This document shows, in pieces, positions 1-6,855 of a stretch of DNA of 35,660 nucleotides; position 1 is the stretch's first letter, and each line of letters starts with the position of its first letter. The DNA comes from Syntrophobacterales bacterium Delta_02 (lineage in GTDB: Bacteria; Desulfobacterota; Syntrophorhabdia; Syntrophorhabdales; Syntrophorhabdaceae): assembly GCA_001603955.1 (NCBI GenBank), contig LVAA01000096.1, positions 1-35,660 of the forward strand. The letters run 5' to 3'. A program made the translations under genes and the position numbers. The notes under the pieces were generated by a model. The model searched no databases and was not told where the DNA came from. It saw only the letters and a list, made by a program, of their open reading frames with translations.

Positions 1-8
1 ACGATATA

Positions 9-103
9 TTGATATGTCAAGACACAAGTGGAAGAACAATTAAACATAGATTGATATGACGACCTTGACAAAGGGCTCTGAAGCGTTTTATATAAATGAT
101 ATG
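9..103. promoter_or_regulatory. three spaced TGATATG repeats upstream of hgcA
   Basis: TGATATG occurs at 10-16, 52-58 and 97-103; the first two are preceded by AT, giving a 9-nt ATTGATATG repeat. Start-to-start spacing is 42 and 45 bp, close to whole helical turns. The third copy overlaps the -10/+1 region of the predicted hgcA promoter. This arrangement suits an operator array, possibly for an ArsR-like repressor such as those often found beside hgcAB, but no regulator gene lies in the window, so the role is inferred. Confidence 0.35.
65..94 (+). promoter_or_regulatory. sigma-70-like promoter for hgcAB
   Basis: A perfect -35 hexamer TTGACA (65-70) is followed after 18 nt by TATATA (89-94). 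A start of transcription near 100-102 would make the ATG at 101 leaderless or nearly so, and no Shine-Dalgarno sequence is visible before that ATG. Either hgcA is read from a leaderless message or the real promoter lies further upstream. Confidence 0.45.
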
Positions 104-1219
104 GAACCGTTGCTCACTCTGCCTGTGGTACCTGATAATGCGCCTTGCTGAGGCCCGTCGGAGAAGCGGGGTCCGGTAAGACCTCCTCGTCTTGACCAGC
201 CGTTCGTTACGGGCGCGATAGAGACCGCCGCCGGTCCTGTCCCCAGGGTATCGAAGGTCTTTAGCCGGGCGGACCGCATGGGAGCGTTCAAGGTCCGATG
301 GGGGATCAGGCGGATGAACTACAGGGTTGACGCAGGCCTTTACGCAATAGGTGAACCGACTGCAGGATCCCCCGTCTTCGTCACCGCAAATTATAAGCTG
401 ACATTCGATCTGCTCCGAAAAGCTGTTGCGTCGATAGGCGGGTGGATCCTTGTGCTAGATACGGTGGGCATTAACGTATGGTGTGCCGCAGGGAAGGGCA
501 CGTTCGGAACCGACGAGCTCTTGAGGCGTATCGAGGCGAGTCATTTACCGGATATCGTAAACCACCGGAAACTGATACTTCCCCAGCTCGCGGGACCGGG
601 TGTGGCCGGCCATGAGGTAAGGAAGCTTTCAGGTTTTCAGGTCATTTACGGTCCTGTGAGAGCCGAAGATATACCCGGGTTCCTGCAGCAGGGCCTCAAG
701 GCAGAAGGGCGAATGAGAGCAAAGGATTTCGGGTTCATGGAAAGGCTGGCGCTTGTCCCGATGGAGGTGGTGCCGGCGGTAAGATCGGGGCTGCTTGCTC
801 TTGCAGGCCTCTTTGTTCTTTGTTTCCTTCTTGGCGGGTTCTCGACATCGAAAGCACTCGGATGGTGTGCAATGCCCGCCGGGGCAATCGGAACTTCCAT
901 ACTTGCGGGCGCGGTGCTTACCCCGCTCTTGCTTCCGTGGCTTCCAGGACGGGCCTTTTCGATAAAGGGATCTCTGATGGGCATTCTATCGGCCTTCCTG
1001 GTCATCTTTTTTGTCCACAGTCCGAGCGCACTGGAGCGAATCGCTCTTTTCATCTCAATCCCAGCCGTCTCCGCCTATCTGGCAATGAATTTTACCGGGT
1101 CCTCCACGTTCACTTCGCTTTCCGGCGTGAGAAAGGAGATGCGTCTCGCCCTTCCCCTTGAGATCGGTGGCGCGGGAGCAGGGCTCCTCTTGTGGATCAT
1201 TGCGCTTCTGGGAGGGTGA
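101..1219 (+). CDS. hgcA: HgcA, corrinoid mercury-methylation protein, with an in-frame UGA near its N-terminus
   Basis: HgcA uses a cobalamin cofactor to transfer a methyl group to Hg(II), giving methylmercury. The diagnostic cap-helix motif NVWCAAGK is present, with its Cys at residue 69 counted from the ATG at 278 (residue 128 from 101). The corrinoid-binding domain is followed by about five membrane segments (169-188, 196-222, 230-246, 253-272, 294-312 from ATG 278). The frame is also coding upstream of 278: codons 197-277 encode FVTGAIETAAGPVPRV, which resembles HgcA N-termini. Between the UGA at 149-151 and ATG 278 there is no ATG, GTG or TTG in frame. The frame continues through that UGA to an ATG at 101, giving 372 residues with a Cys-UGA-Gly-Pro context. 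Options are selenocysteine, a sequencing error, or a nonsense mutation with a truncated product from 278. Identity is very sure; the start is not. hgcB follows at 1228. Confidence 0.88.
149..193 (+). promoter_or_regulatory. candidate Sec UGA codon and SECIS-like hairpin in hgcA
   Basis: The in-frame UGA (149-151) follows the Cys codon TGC. Downstream, GGGGTC (168-173) pairs with GACCTC (180-185; five Watson-Crick pairs and one G-U), closing the six-base loop CGGTAA (174-179). AAG (164-166) can pair with CTT (191-193) below an internal loop. The loop starts 22 nt after the UGA and has G in its second position, which fits the usual bacterial SECIS layout. A competing, weaker hairpin directly after the UGA (152-157 with 167-174) is also possible. 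Confidence 0.5.
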
Positions 1220-1227
1220 AAGACAAC

Positions 1228-1512
1228 ATGCGACCCATGGTCTATCTCAAGGACGTTGTTACCCTTTTCCATAACCGGGAAATGTGCAACGGCTGCGGCG
1301 CCTGCCTTTCCGTCTGCCCGCGCCAGGTACTTCAACGCTGTAACGGAAAGGTGGAGATCGCCCGGCGCGATGCCTGCATCGAGTGCGGCGCCTGCCAGCG
1401 CAATTGCCCTCAGGGGGCGCTGACCGTCCAGGCGGGGGTTGGCTGTGCATCGGCGGTGATCAACCAGGTGCTTGGCAGAAAGAAAGCATGTTGTGTTGTT
1501 GACAACGGATGA
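1228..1512 (+). CDS. hgcB: HgcB, 2[4Fe-4S] ferredoxin partner of HgcA
   Basis: HgcB is a small ferredoxin thought to reduce the HgcA corrinoid and to hand Hg(II) to it. The 94-residue protein has two cluster motifs: Cys20, 23, 26, 30 and Cys50, 53, 56, 60, the second within CIECGACQRNCP. It also has the family's extra Cys73 (GVGCAS) and a vicinal Cys88-Cys89 pair near the C-terminus (KKACCVV), the expected mercury-binding feature. ATG 1228 was chosen because GGAGGG (1211-1216) lies 11 nt upstream; ATG 1237 is an alternative. An upstream ATG at 1192 would overlap hgcA and only add non-conserved residues. The RBS lies over the last codons of hgcA, so the two genes form one transcript. Confidence 0.95.
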   Translation: MRPMVYLKDVVTLFHNREMCNGCGACLSVCPRQVLQRCNGKVEIARRDACIECGACQRNCPQGALTVQAGVGCASAVINQVLGRKKACCVVDNG

Positions 1513-1602
1513 GGAGAGACTCTCATCATCTGCATGATCCTTGCGAAACTGGCGGCTTGAACGAGTCTTTACGGGGAACGACGAGGGGCGTTTTTTATTT
1601 AC

Positions 1603-1621
1603 ATTGTAATCTCCGTACAAT
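1603..1621. promoter_or_regulatory. 19-bp dyad ATTGTA-N7-TACAAT upstream of the cold-shock gene
   Basis: A perfect inverted repeat, ATTGTA (1603-1608) and TACAAT (1616-1621), lies 127 bp before the cold-shock start. Its size and spacing resemble a dimeric-regulator operator. The 235-bp gap between hgcB and this gene otherwise shows only a weak AACG/CGTT hairpin followed by six T (around 1577-1596), possibly the end of the hgcAB transcript. A long leader is usual for cold-shock mRNAs. Confidence 0.3.
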
Positions 1622-1747
1622 TATGAGATAACAAACTACTGAAGTTCCGGGACTATCCGTTAGTAGTTGCCACAGAATATTCTTTTTTGTAGTTTCTTCA
1701 TAACTCATCTTCCCGCTTCAAATCTTTAATTACAGAGGAACGTCGAC

Positions 1748-1948
1748 ATGACAAAGGGAACAGTGAAATGGTTCAACGATGCAAAAGGTTTTGGTTTTAT
1801 AACCAAAGAGGATGGCTCGGATATTTTTGTCCACTATTCCGCCATCAAGGATAGCGGCTTCAAATCCCTCGCCGAGGGCGAGACCGTCAGTTTTGACGTG
1901 GTGAACGGTCCGAAGGGGCCTGCCGCATCTAACGTAGTGAAGAGCTGA
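1748..1948 (+). CDS. cold-shock protein (CspA family)
   Basis: This is a single cold-shock domain of 66 residues, a nucleic-acid chaperone that binds single-stranded RNA and DNA. The start [18 protein letters not shown] contains the RNP1-type KGFGFI motif, followed by the RNP2-type DIFVHYSAI. The length matches the family. GAGGAA lies 8-13 nt before the ATG. It stands alone, with a long upstream region and a strong hairpin just after its stop, so it is probably monocistronic. Confidence 0.97.
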   Translation: MTKGTVKWFNDAKGFGFITKEDGSDIFVHYSAIKDSGFKSLAEGETVSFDVVNGPKGPAASNVVKS

Positions 1949-1957
1949 GTTTTCGCG

Positions 1958-1984
1958 AGCAGGTCTGCGTGCTGCAGACCTGCT
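1958..1984 (+). terminator. hairpin after the cold-shock gene
   Basis: A perfect 11-bp stem, 1958-1968 with 1974-1984, encloses a 5-nt loop and begins 9 nt after the stop codon. There is no long T-run behind it, so it may stabilise the 3' end or terminate inefficiently. Confidence 0.5.
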
Positions 1985-2096
1985 TCATGAGCCCCAATTA
2001 CCATCCAGCACACTGCCTGGCACATTTTTCCCTGAAGGTCCGCCTGACGGGCAAAATCCCACGCTAGGAACGAAGAGATGAACAAAGGAGCAAAGA

Positions 2097-2441
2097 ATGA
2101 CGACCATTGAAGAATTCATCAAAGCCAGAGAGGCCATCGAGAAGCTTGCCGCCCAGATCATTGTATTTGTCGAGCGCAAATCGGTCAAGGAATCACGGAA
2201 ATATCTCGATGATGCGAACCGGCAATTGGAAGGTCTCAAGGCAATGGTTGCCAACGACGTCCAGGTCAACGTGATAAGTCGTCTTACAGCTCAACTTGAT
2301 GGCCTCGGTGTGAAAATCGTAAGAATGGAAACAAAAGCGCCCGCAAGAAGAAGGCTAGCGAAAGAGAAGCCTGAGACGCCGGCGGCACCGGTTAAACCGG
2401 CCATTACCGAAGCTTCTGAAATAGTGGTGTTCGAACACTAG
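2097..2441 (+). CDS. small helical protein of unknown function
   Basis: A 114-residue protein with a strong RBS (AAAGGAG about 7 nt before the ATG). Residues 1-78 look almost entirely helical and amphipathic. The last third is basic and Ala/Pro-rich (ARRRLAKEK, then PAAPVKP), ending in SEIVVFEH. There are no Cys residues, signal peptide or membrane segment. I do not recognise the family. It has its own terminator-like hairpin downstream, so it is probably transcribed separately from the sigma factor gene. Confidence 0.75.
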   Translation: MTTIEEFIKAREAIEKLAAQIIVFVERKSVKESRKYLDDANRQLEGLKAMVANDVQVNVISRLTAQLDGLGVKIVRMETKAPARRRLAKEKPETPAAPVKPAITEASEIVVFEH

Positions 2442-2456
2442 CCATGTGCGGACTTT

Positions 2457-2505
2457 CAGGAAGGTATCCTCCGGCCTGCGGCCAGGGATGGCTTCCTGAG
2501 CTTTT
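2457..2505 (+). terminator. long-stem terminator before rpoD
   Basis: CAGGAAG near 2457 pairs with CTTCCTG near 2492-2498 and the stem continues imperfectly inward (ATCC with GGAT), with GGCC-TGC-GGCC at the tip. CTTTT follows at 2501-2505. It lies just after the stop at 2441. A small perfect hairpin, GGTAAG-ACTT-CTTACC (2552-2567), lies in the leader of the next gene. Confidence 0.55.
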
Positions 2506-2597
2506 GCGGCCGGATCCGTGAGATGCGTATTGATGGCCGCTGATCATACCGGGTAAGACTTCTTACCTCAGGTGTTATTGAATCTTTGAGGGCGAAA

Positions 2598-4088
2598 ATG
2601 GCAATTAACCACATTATCAATGAAGAAAATATGCCGGAATCGGAAGCCCGGGAAGGGGCGTTCGCGTGCGGCGGAACCGGCAATTTCACCCCCGGCGATA
2701 TTTTCTGCCACGAAGAAAACGAGATGTGCGATTTTTTTTCAGCACCTGGTGCTGACCTCGTCGAAACGATGCAGGGTCCTGTCCGGTCAGAGCCGGAAAG
2801 AAGCACGGACGAAAGGGAATATTCAGAAACGGCCAATAACCTTATGTGGGCATATCTGAAGGATATGGGGCGCACATCGCTCCTCACAGCCGAAGAGGAG
2901 CACAATGTGGCGAAAAGTACTGAAGAAGCCGAAAAACAAGTCCTGAACGTATTGTTCAGTATGCCGGAGGCGATCAGTGAACTCCTGGAAATAGGCAGAC
3001 AGCTAAAAGACGGAAACATAGATGTTGTCGATGTGATCAGAAATATCGACGAAATAAGCCTCAGCGAAGCAGATCGGGAAAAATATAGAAAAAAGACGAC
3101 AGCTTCCATCAACAGGATAAAGAGACTTCATGAGAAAAAAGAACAAATAGTCCTGTACGGGGCCAAAACGGGTAAAGAAGACCCCGCCAGAGAATTGAAC
3201 AGGATAAACGATGAGATGGACAGGCTCCTCATCGATCTCAACCTCGACAAAAGGATCCTGGTCGCGATCACCGGAAAGATCACAGAGCAGATGCAGTCGA
3301 TGAACGAGGATGAGGCGGCAATAGTAAAAAACAAACTCATGGATCTCGGCGAGATCGAAAATCAACTGAAAAACGTCAGGAACAGGCTCGTTCAGGGGAA
3401 TCTCAGGCTGGTTATTAATGTCGCGAGAAGGTACCAGAACCGTGGATTGTCATTCCTTGATCTTATCCAGGAAGGCAACATGGGGCTCATGAAGGCCGCA
3501 GAAAAATACGATTATCAGAAAGGTTATAAATTTTCGACCTACTCAACATGGTGGATCAGGCAGGCCATAACAAGGGCGATCGCAGATCACGGGCGCACGA
3601 TCAGGATACCCGTCCATATCCTGGAAACGAAGAATAAAATAAGCAAGGCGACCACCGCACTTTTCCAGGAATTGGGGGATAGTCCAAACCTCGAGGATAT
3701 TTCGCGCAAGACCGGGCTTTCCGTGGAAAAGGTTAGAAAGACCATGAAAATTTCCGGTGCGCCTGTATCCATTGAAACCTCTGTAGGAGATGATGACTCT
3801 ACGCTCGGCGATTTTATAGCGAATCCCGCGGCATCTTCGCCTCTCACGGAATTTATCGATATCTCTCTCAGGGAAACAATAGATTCTGTGTTGTCAACGC
3901 TTACTCCGCGGGAAGAGAAAGTTGTCAGGATGCGGCTCGGCATCGGCGAGACAACCGACTACACCCTGGAGGAAGTGGGGAATCTCTTTGGATTGACCCG
4001 CGAACGCATCCGTCAAATAGAGGCCAAGGCCCTGAAAAAACTGAAGCATCCGGAAAGACGAAAGAGGCTGCAAAGCTTCCAGGAGTAA
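2598..4088 (+). CDS. rpoD: RNA polymerase sigma-70 factor, RpoD type
   Basis: Initiation factor that directs RNA polymerase to -10/-35 promoters. From ATG 2598 (GAGGG directly upstream; TTG 2586 is a less likely start) the protein has 496 residues. Region 1.2 is at about 80-112, an RpoD-type non-conserved region at about 115-258, region 2 at 262-332 with [17 protein letters not shown] and [14 protein letters not shown], region 3 at 333-410 and region 4 at 428-485 with the helix-turn-helix ending [17 protein letters not shown]. The N-terminus (1-75) is short, does not look like canonical region 1.1, and holds Cys24, Cys37 and Cys44. It could be the housekeeping factor or a second RpoD-like (group 2) factor; the odd N-terminus favours the latter slightly. 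Confidence 0.9.
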   Translation: MAINHIINEENMPESEAREGAFACGGTGNFTPGDIFCHEENEMCDFFSAPGADLVETMQGPVRSEPERSTDEREYSETANNLMWAYLKDMGRTSLLTAEEEHNVAKSTEEAEKQVLNVLFSMPEAISELLEIGRQLKDGNIDVVDVIRNIDEISLSEADREKYRKKTTASINRIKRLHEKKEQIVLYGAKTGKEDPARELNRINDEMDRLLIDLNLDKRILVAITGKITEQMQSMNEDEAAIVKNKLMDLGEIENQLKNVRNRLVQGNLRLVINVARRYQNRGLSFLDLIQEGNMGLMKAAEKYDYQKGYKFSTYSTWWIRQAITRAIADHGRTIRIPVHILETKNKISKATTALFQELGDSPNLEDISRKTGLSVEKVRKTMKISGAPVSIETSVGDDDSTLGDFIANPAASSPLTEFIDISLRETIDSVLSTLTPREEKVVRMRLGIGETTDYTLEEVGNLFGLTRERIRQIEAKALKKLKHPERRKRLQSFQE

Positions 4089-4149
4089 GCAAGGATATAT
4101 CATTACCCGAGCCCGGGGATCTTCCCGTGCGTTTCTACCAGAAGAGGGA

Positions 4150-4599
4150 ATTATTATCGCACCAAGACGAAAATTCAATGTTCTGGTTGTAGACAATAGC
4201 GAGGATGTGGCGAAAACAACCGCCGCGATGCTCGAACAACTGGGCTATGGTGCACAGGCGGAGGTCGAGAGCCTGTCGGGGCTCAGGGCTTTTTCCGACG
4301 AACCGGAAAGATTCGACCTTGCCATAATTGAACCAGCCATGCCGGGGCAATTCCCCCGAAGCGCGCGAAAGAATCCGCCCCTTTCCGCGGAATTGACCGG
4401 ACTGGAGCTTGCCGTCCGTTTCAGACGGATCAAACAGGGTTTGCCGGTCCTGTTCTATGCGAAGAGCATGGACCCCGCTCTGGCAGAAGAAATAAAGGCT
4501 GCCGGGTTTCCGGAACCTGTTCTCAAGCCGTTGACATCGAGGGAACTGGATGAGACGATACAAAGGGTTTCATCCAGGCGTTTTTCCCAGCCGATCTAA
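4150..4599 (+). CDS. degenerate CheY-like receiver protein without a canonical start codon
   Basis: The frame encodes a receiver-like fold: NVLVVDNSEDVAKTT (beta-1 and acidic pocket), then FDLAIIEPAMPG, where the phospho-acceptor Asp is Glu, a 17-residue insertion, GLELAVRFRR, and PVLKP with the conserved Lys. GTG 4207 is the first canonical start in frame, but it would delete beta-1. The frame is open back to 4045 without ATG, GTG or TTG. GAAGAGGG (4141-4148) stands before ATT 4150, ATT 4153 and ATC 4156, so a rare ATT/ATC start is possible; I give the outermost. With Asp replaced by Glu it is probably not phosphorylated normally. It may be a fixed-state regulator or a decaying gene. Confidence 0.6.
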   Translation: MIIAPRRKFNVLVVDNSEDVAKTTAAMLEQLGYGAQAEVESLSGLRAFSDEPERFDLAIIEPAMPGQFPRSARKNPPLSAELTGLELAVRFRRIKQGLPVLFYAKSMDPALAEEIKAAGFPEPVLKPLTSRELDETIQRVSSRRFSQPI

Positions 4600-4642
4600 G
4601 ACCATAATTTGCGAATTACTTCAAACACAGGAAGAGGTGCCA

Positions 4643-6007
4643 TTGAGTTTTAATTCATTCAAGTTTCATCCACACATAGAAGCCAGTATCAGAGCTTTGG
4701 GGTATGACGTCCCGACCCCCATCCAGCGGCAGGCTATTCCACCCGTTCTGGCCGGCAAAGACGTAATGGGTCTTGCCCAAACCGGGACCGGCAAGACAGC
4801 GGCCTTCGTGCTGCCGATCGTCCAGCAGTTGCTTTCAGGTCCTCGGGGCAAGCTCCGCTCCTTGATTATTGCCCCCACCCGGGAACTTGCAGAGCAGATA
4901 CATGTATCGATCAACGAATTGGGGCGTAATACCCATCTGAAAAGCTGTTCAATTTACGGCGGTGTCGGCGTTAGCCCGCAGATCGAAAAACTTCGTACCG
5001 GTGTAGATATCATTGTAGCATGTCCGGGACGCCTGCTCGATCATCTCAGCCAAAAGACCGTAAGCCTTGCAAATCTTGAGATATTCGTGCTCGATGAAGC
5101 TGACCGGATGTTCGATATGGGCTTTCTCCCCGACATCAGGAGAATTGTCAAATATGTGCCCGCAAAACGCCAGACACTGATGTTTTCCGCTACCATGCCC
5201 GACAGCATCCGAAAGCTGGCCAAAGAAATGCTCAATGATCCTGTCACGGTGGAGGTTGGCCATATCGCCCCCGCCAGCACGGTTTCCCATGGTCTTTATC
5301 CCGTTGCCCCGCATTTGAAGACGAAGCTTCTTATCGGTTTGCTCAGGCAAACGGATGCCGGATCGGTACTGGTCTTCACGAAGACAAAATACAGGGCAAA
5401 AAGGATCTCCCAGGAACTGCAAAAGACAGGGTATGCCGCCGAATCGCTCCAGGGTAATCTTTCCCAGAACAAGCGCCAGAAGGCTCTCGACGGGTTCCGC
5501 GACGGCACCTATCAGATCCTTGTAGCAACCGATATAGCGGCCCGGGGGATCGACGTGCTAAGCATTTCGCATGTTATAAATTACGACATGCCGGATACCA
5601 CGGACGCCTACACGCACCGTATCGGCAGAACCGGCCGCGCAGAAAAGACGGGAGATGCCTTCACTCTTATCAGCAGTGAAGACGAACGGCAGGTCAGGAA
5701 CATAGAACGTGTGCTGGGTAAGAAGATAGAAAGACGGATCCTTGAAGGCTTTGACTACAAGCAACCGCCTCCGGAACGCAACACCGAATTTGCCCGGCCG
5801 CCAAGGTCATCTCAGAGGCGCGCCGTTCAGCCGAAACCCGATAGGTCAAGTTCCCCTCGGGAAGCGAAGGCATTGCCGCTGAGCGTCTCGAACGCCGGGC
5901 CGAAAGCAAACATATCCCGGGCAACCGGGAGCAAGCCTCACCCTCATGCGGCAAAAGGACAGAACAGGAATAGAACGACAGGGCTCCGGAAAAAGAAGAG
6001 TATCTGA
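4643..6007 (+). CDS. rhlE: DEAD-box RNA helicase, RhlE-like
   Basis: ATP-dependent RNA unwinding enzyme used in ribosome assembly and RNA turnover, often cold-induced. All motifs are present: Q motif PTPIQ (24-28), AQTGTGKT (45-52), PTREL (78-82), DEAD (151-154), SAT (181-183), ATDIAARGID and HRIGRTGR. A basic, disordered tail of about 75 residues ends in LRKKKSI, as in RhlE proteins. The start is TTG 4643, preceded by GAAGAGGTG with 3-5 nt spacing; the protein is then 454 residues and begins at the usual place for the family. A longer frame from 4550 would overlap the receiver gene and add non-conserved residues. Confidence 0.95.
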   Translation: MSFNSFKFHPHIEASIRALGYDVPTPIQRQAIPPVLAGKDVMGLAQTGTGKTAAFVLPIVQQLLSGPRGKLRSLIIAPTRELAEQIHVSINELGRNTHLKSCSIYGGVGVSPQIEKLRTGVDIIVACPGRLLDHLSQKTVSLANLEIFVLDEADRMFDMGFLPDIRRIVKYVPAKRQTLMFSATMPDSIRKLAKEMLNDPVTVEVGHIAPASTVSHGLYPVAPHLKTKLLIGLLRQTDAGSVLVFTKTKYRAKRISQELQKTGYAAESLQGNLSQNKRQKALDGFRDGTYQILVATDIAARGIDVLSISHVINYDMPDTTDAYTHRIGRTGRAEKTGDAFTLISSEDERQVRNIERVLGKKIERRILEGFDYKQPPPERNTEFARPPRSSQRRAVQPKPDRSSSPREAKALPLSVSNAGPKANISRATGSKPHPHAAKGQNRNRTTGLRKKKSI

Positions 6008-6111
6008 GAAGCCGATGATTCACCATCTGTCGATACATGACCGGCTCAGCAGCATGCCCCGTCGGAAAGCCGAAACCTCCTGTATGCGTGGATCCTGCGG
6101 CAGATCGCGGG

Positions 6112-6285
6112 GCACGCGGCCCCGGCTCCCCCGTGCAGCCACGCTCCAGATCACGCCCACGAGAGACGGTTGCAGGTCGCAGGTCTCAAGTTTCAGGCTG
6201 GAAGGAAAAGCACGTTGCTGACAGAGGTGGGTTACGAAGTGCCCGGTGGTCATCCGCGGGGCCAAGTTGTCGGCACGGGACGAAT
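6112..6285 (+). repeat. truncated, diverged copy of the ~260-bp hairpin element
   Basis: 6112-6140 matches the left arm of the full element at 6336-6364 at 24 of 29 positions, and the match continues through CACGCTCCAGATCAC. A second matching block (GACAGAGGT at about 6221, then GTGCCCGGTGGTC) corresponds to the element's middle. The intervening stretch and the right half are replaced by unrelated words, including AAGTTTCAGG. The 848-bp gap 6008-6855 has no convincing gene; besides this copy and the full element I see nothing in 6008-6111 or 6603-6855. Confidence 0.6.
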
Positions 6286-6335
6286 TCACCTACTTTTGCG
6301 CAATCGACACAGGTGAGGCGGCAGCAGCTTGCGGG

Positions 6336-6602
6336 GCGCGTGGTCCTGGCTCCCCCGGGCAGCCACGCTCCAGATCACACCCGTTACGTGCTTTCGACTC
6401 GCTCGATGCTCATTGCGGACAGAGGTAGGTTATGGAGTGCACGGTGGTCGTCCGCAGAGTCGAGTTATCAGCATGCTGTCAGCTTTGTGTAGTCAGACGC
6501 ATCGGTCCCGGCCACATCCGTGCCCGGTCCACGTTCCCCGAAAGCACAACGGGTCCCGTGATCCTACGCTAACGGCTGCCCGGGAGAGCCAGGACCACGC
6601 GC
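6336..6602 (+). repeat. 267-bp element with 29-bp terminal inverted repeats
   Basis: The ends 6336-6364 and 6574-6602 are inverted repeats matching at 28 of 29 positions. Similarity between the two halves continues inward for about 65 nt with gaps (GATCAC, ACCCGTT and GTGCTTTCG recur in inverted order), so the single strand can fold into one long hairpin. It contains no convincing ORF. A second full copy lies in inverted orientation at 8892-9150. It resembles a MITE or a large structured repeat. Confidence 0.8.
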
Positions 6603-6855
6603 GAGCGGGGAAGCTAACTGAGAAGAGACACGGAAGAGCCAACACCTTTCTTACTTCCTAGGCGTGTCGACCTCGCATTATCATTTGAATTACGGATCTA
6701 AATGAAGTATGCCTTTTCAGCTTACATGATCTGACTTCACTTATTGCACCACCCCCGAAATAGCCTTCCAGTCCAAAGCGTTACTCGACATCCGGAACCG
6801 CATACTCCTCTTTCTGGCAGCATCGCCTGCTGCCACGTGGTTGCGAATGCCGATC

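Noticed and set aside
138..179. hgcA starting at ATG 138 with a frameshift
   Set aside because: The ATG 138 frame encodes only 13 Arg-rich codons, has no RBS, and would need an unsupported indel to join hgcA; the ATG 101 frame needs only UGA decoding.
278..1219. hgcA simply starting at ATG 278
   Set aside because: Family-like N-terminal residues are encoded upstream in frame and there is no good RBS before 278. Kept as the fallback if the UGA proves to be a stop.
6037..6661. overlapping plus-strand frames of 60-151 codons after the helicase gene
   Set aside because: They lie within the hairpin elements, change frame between copies and resemble no protein.
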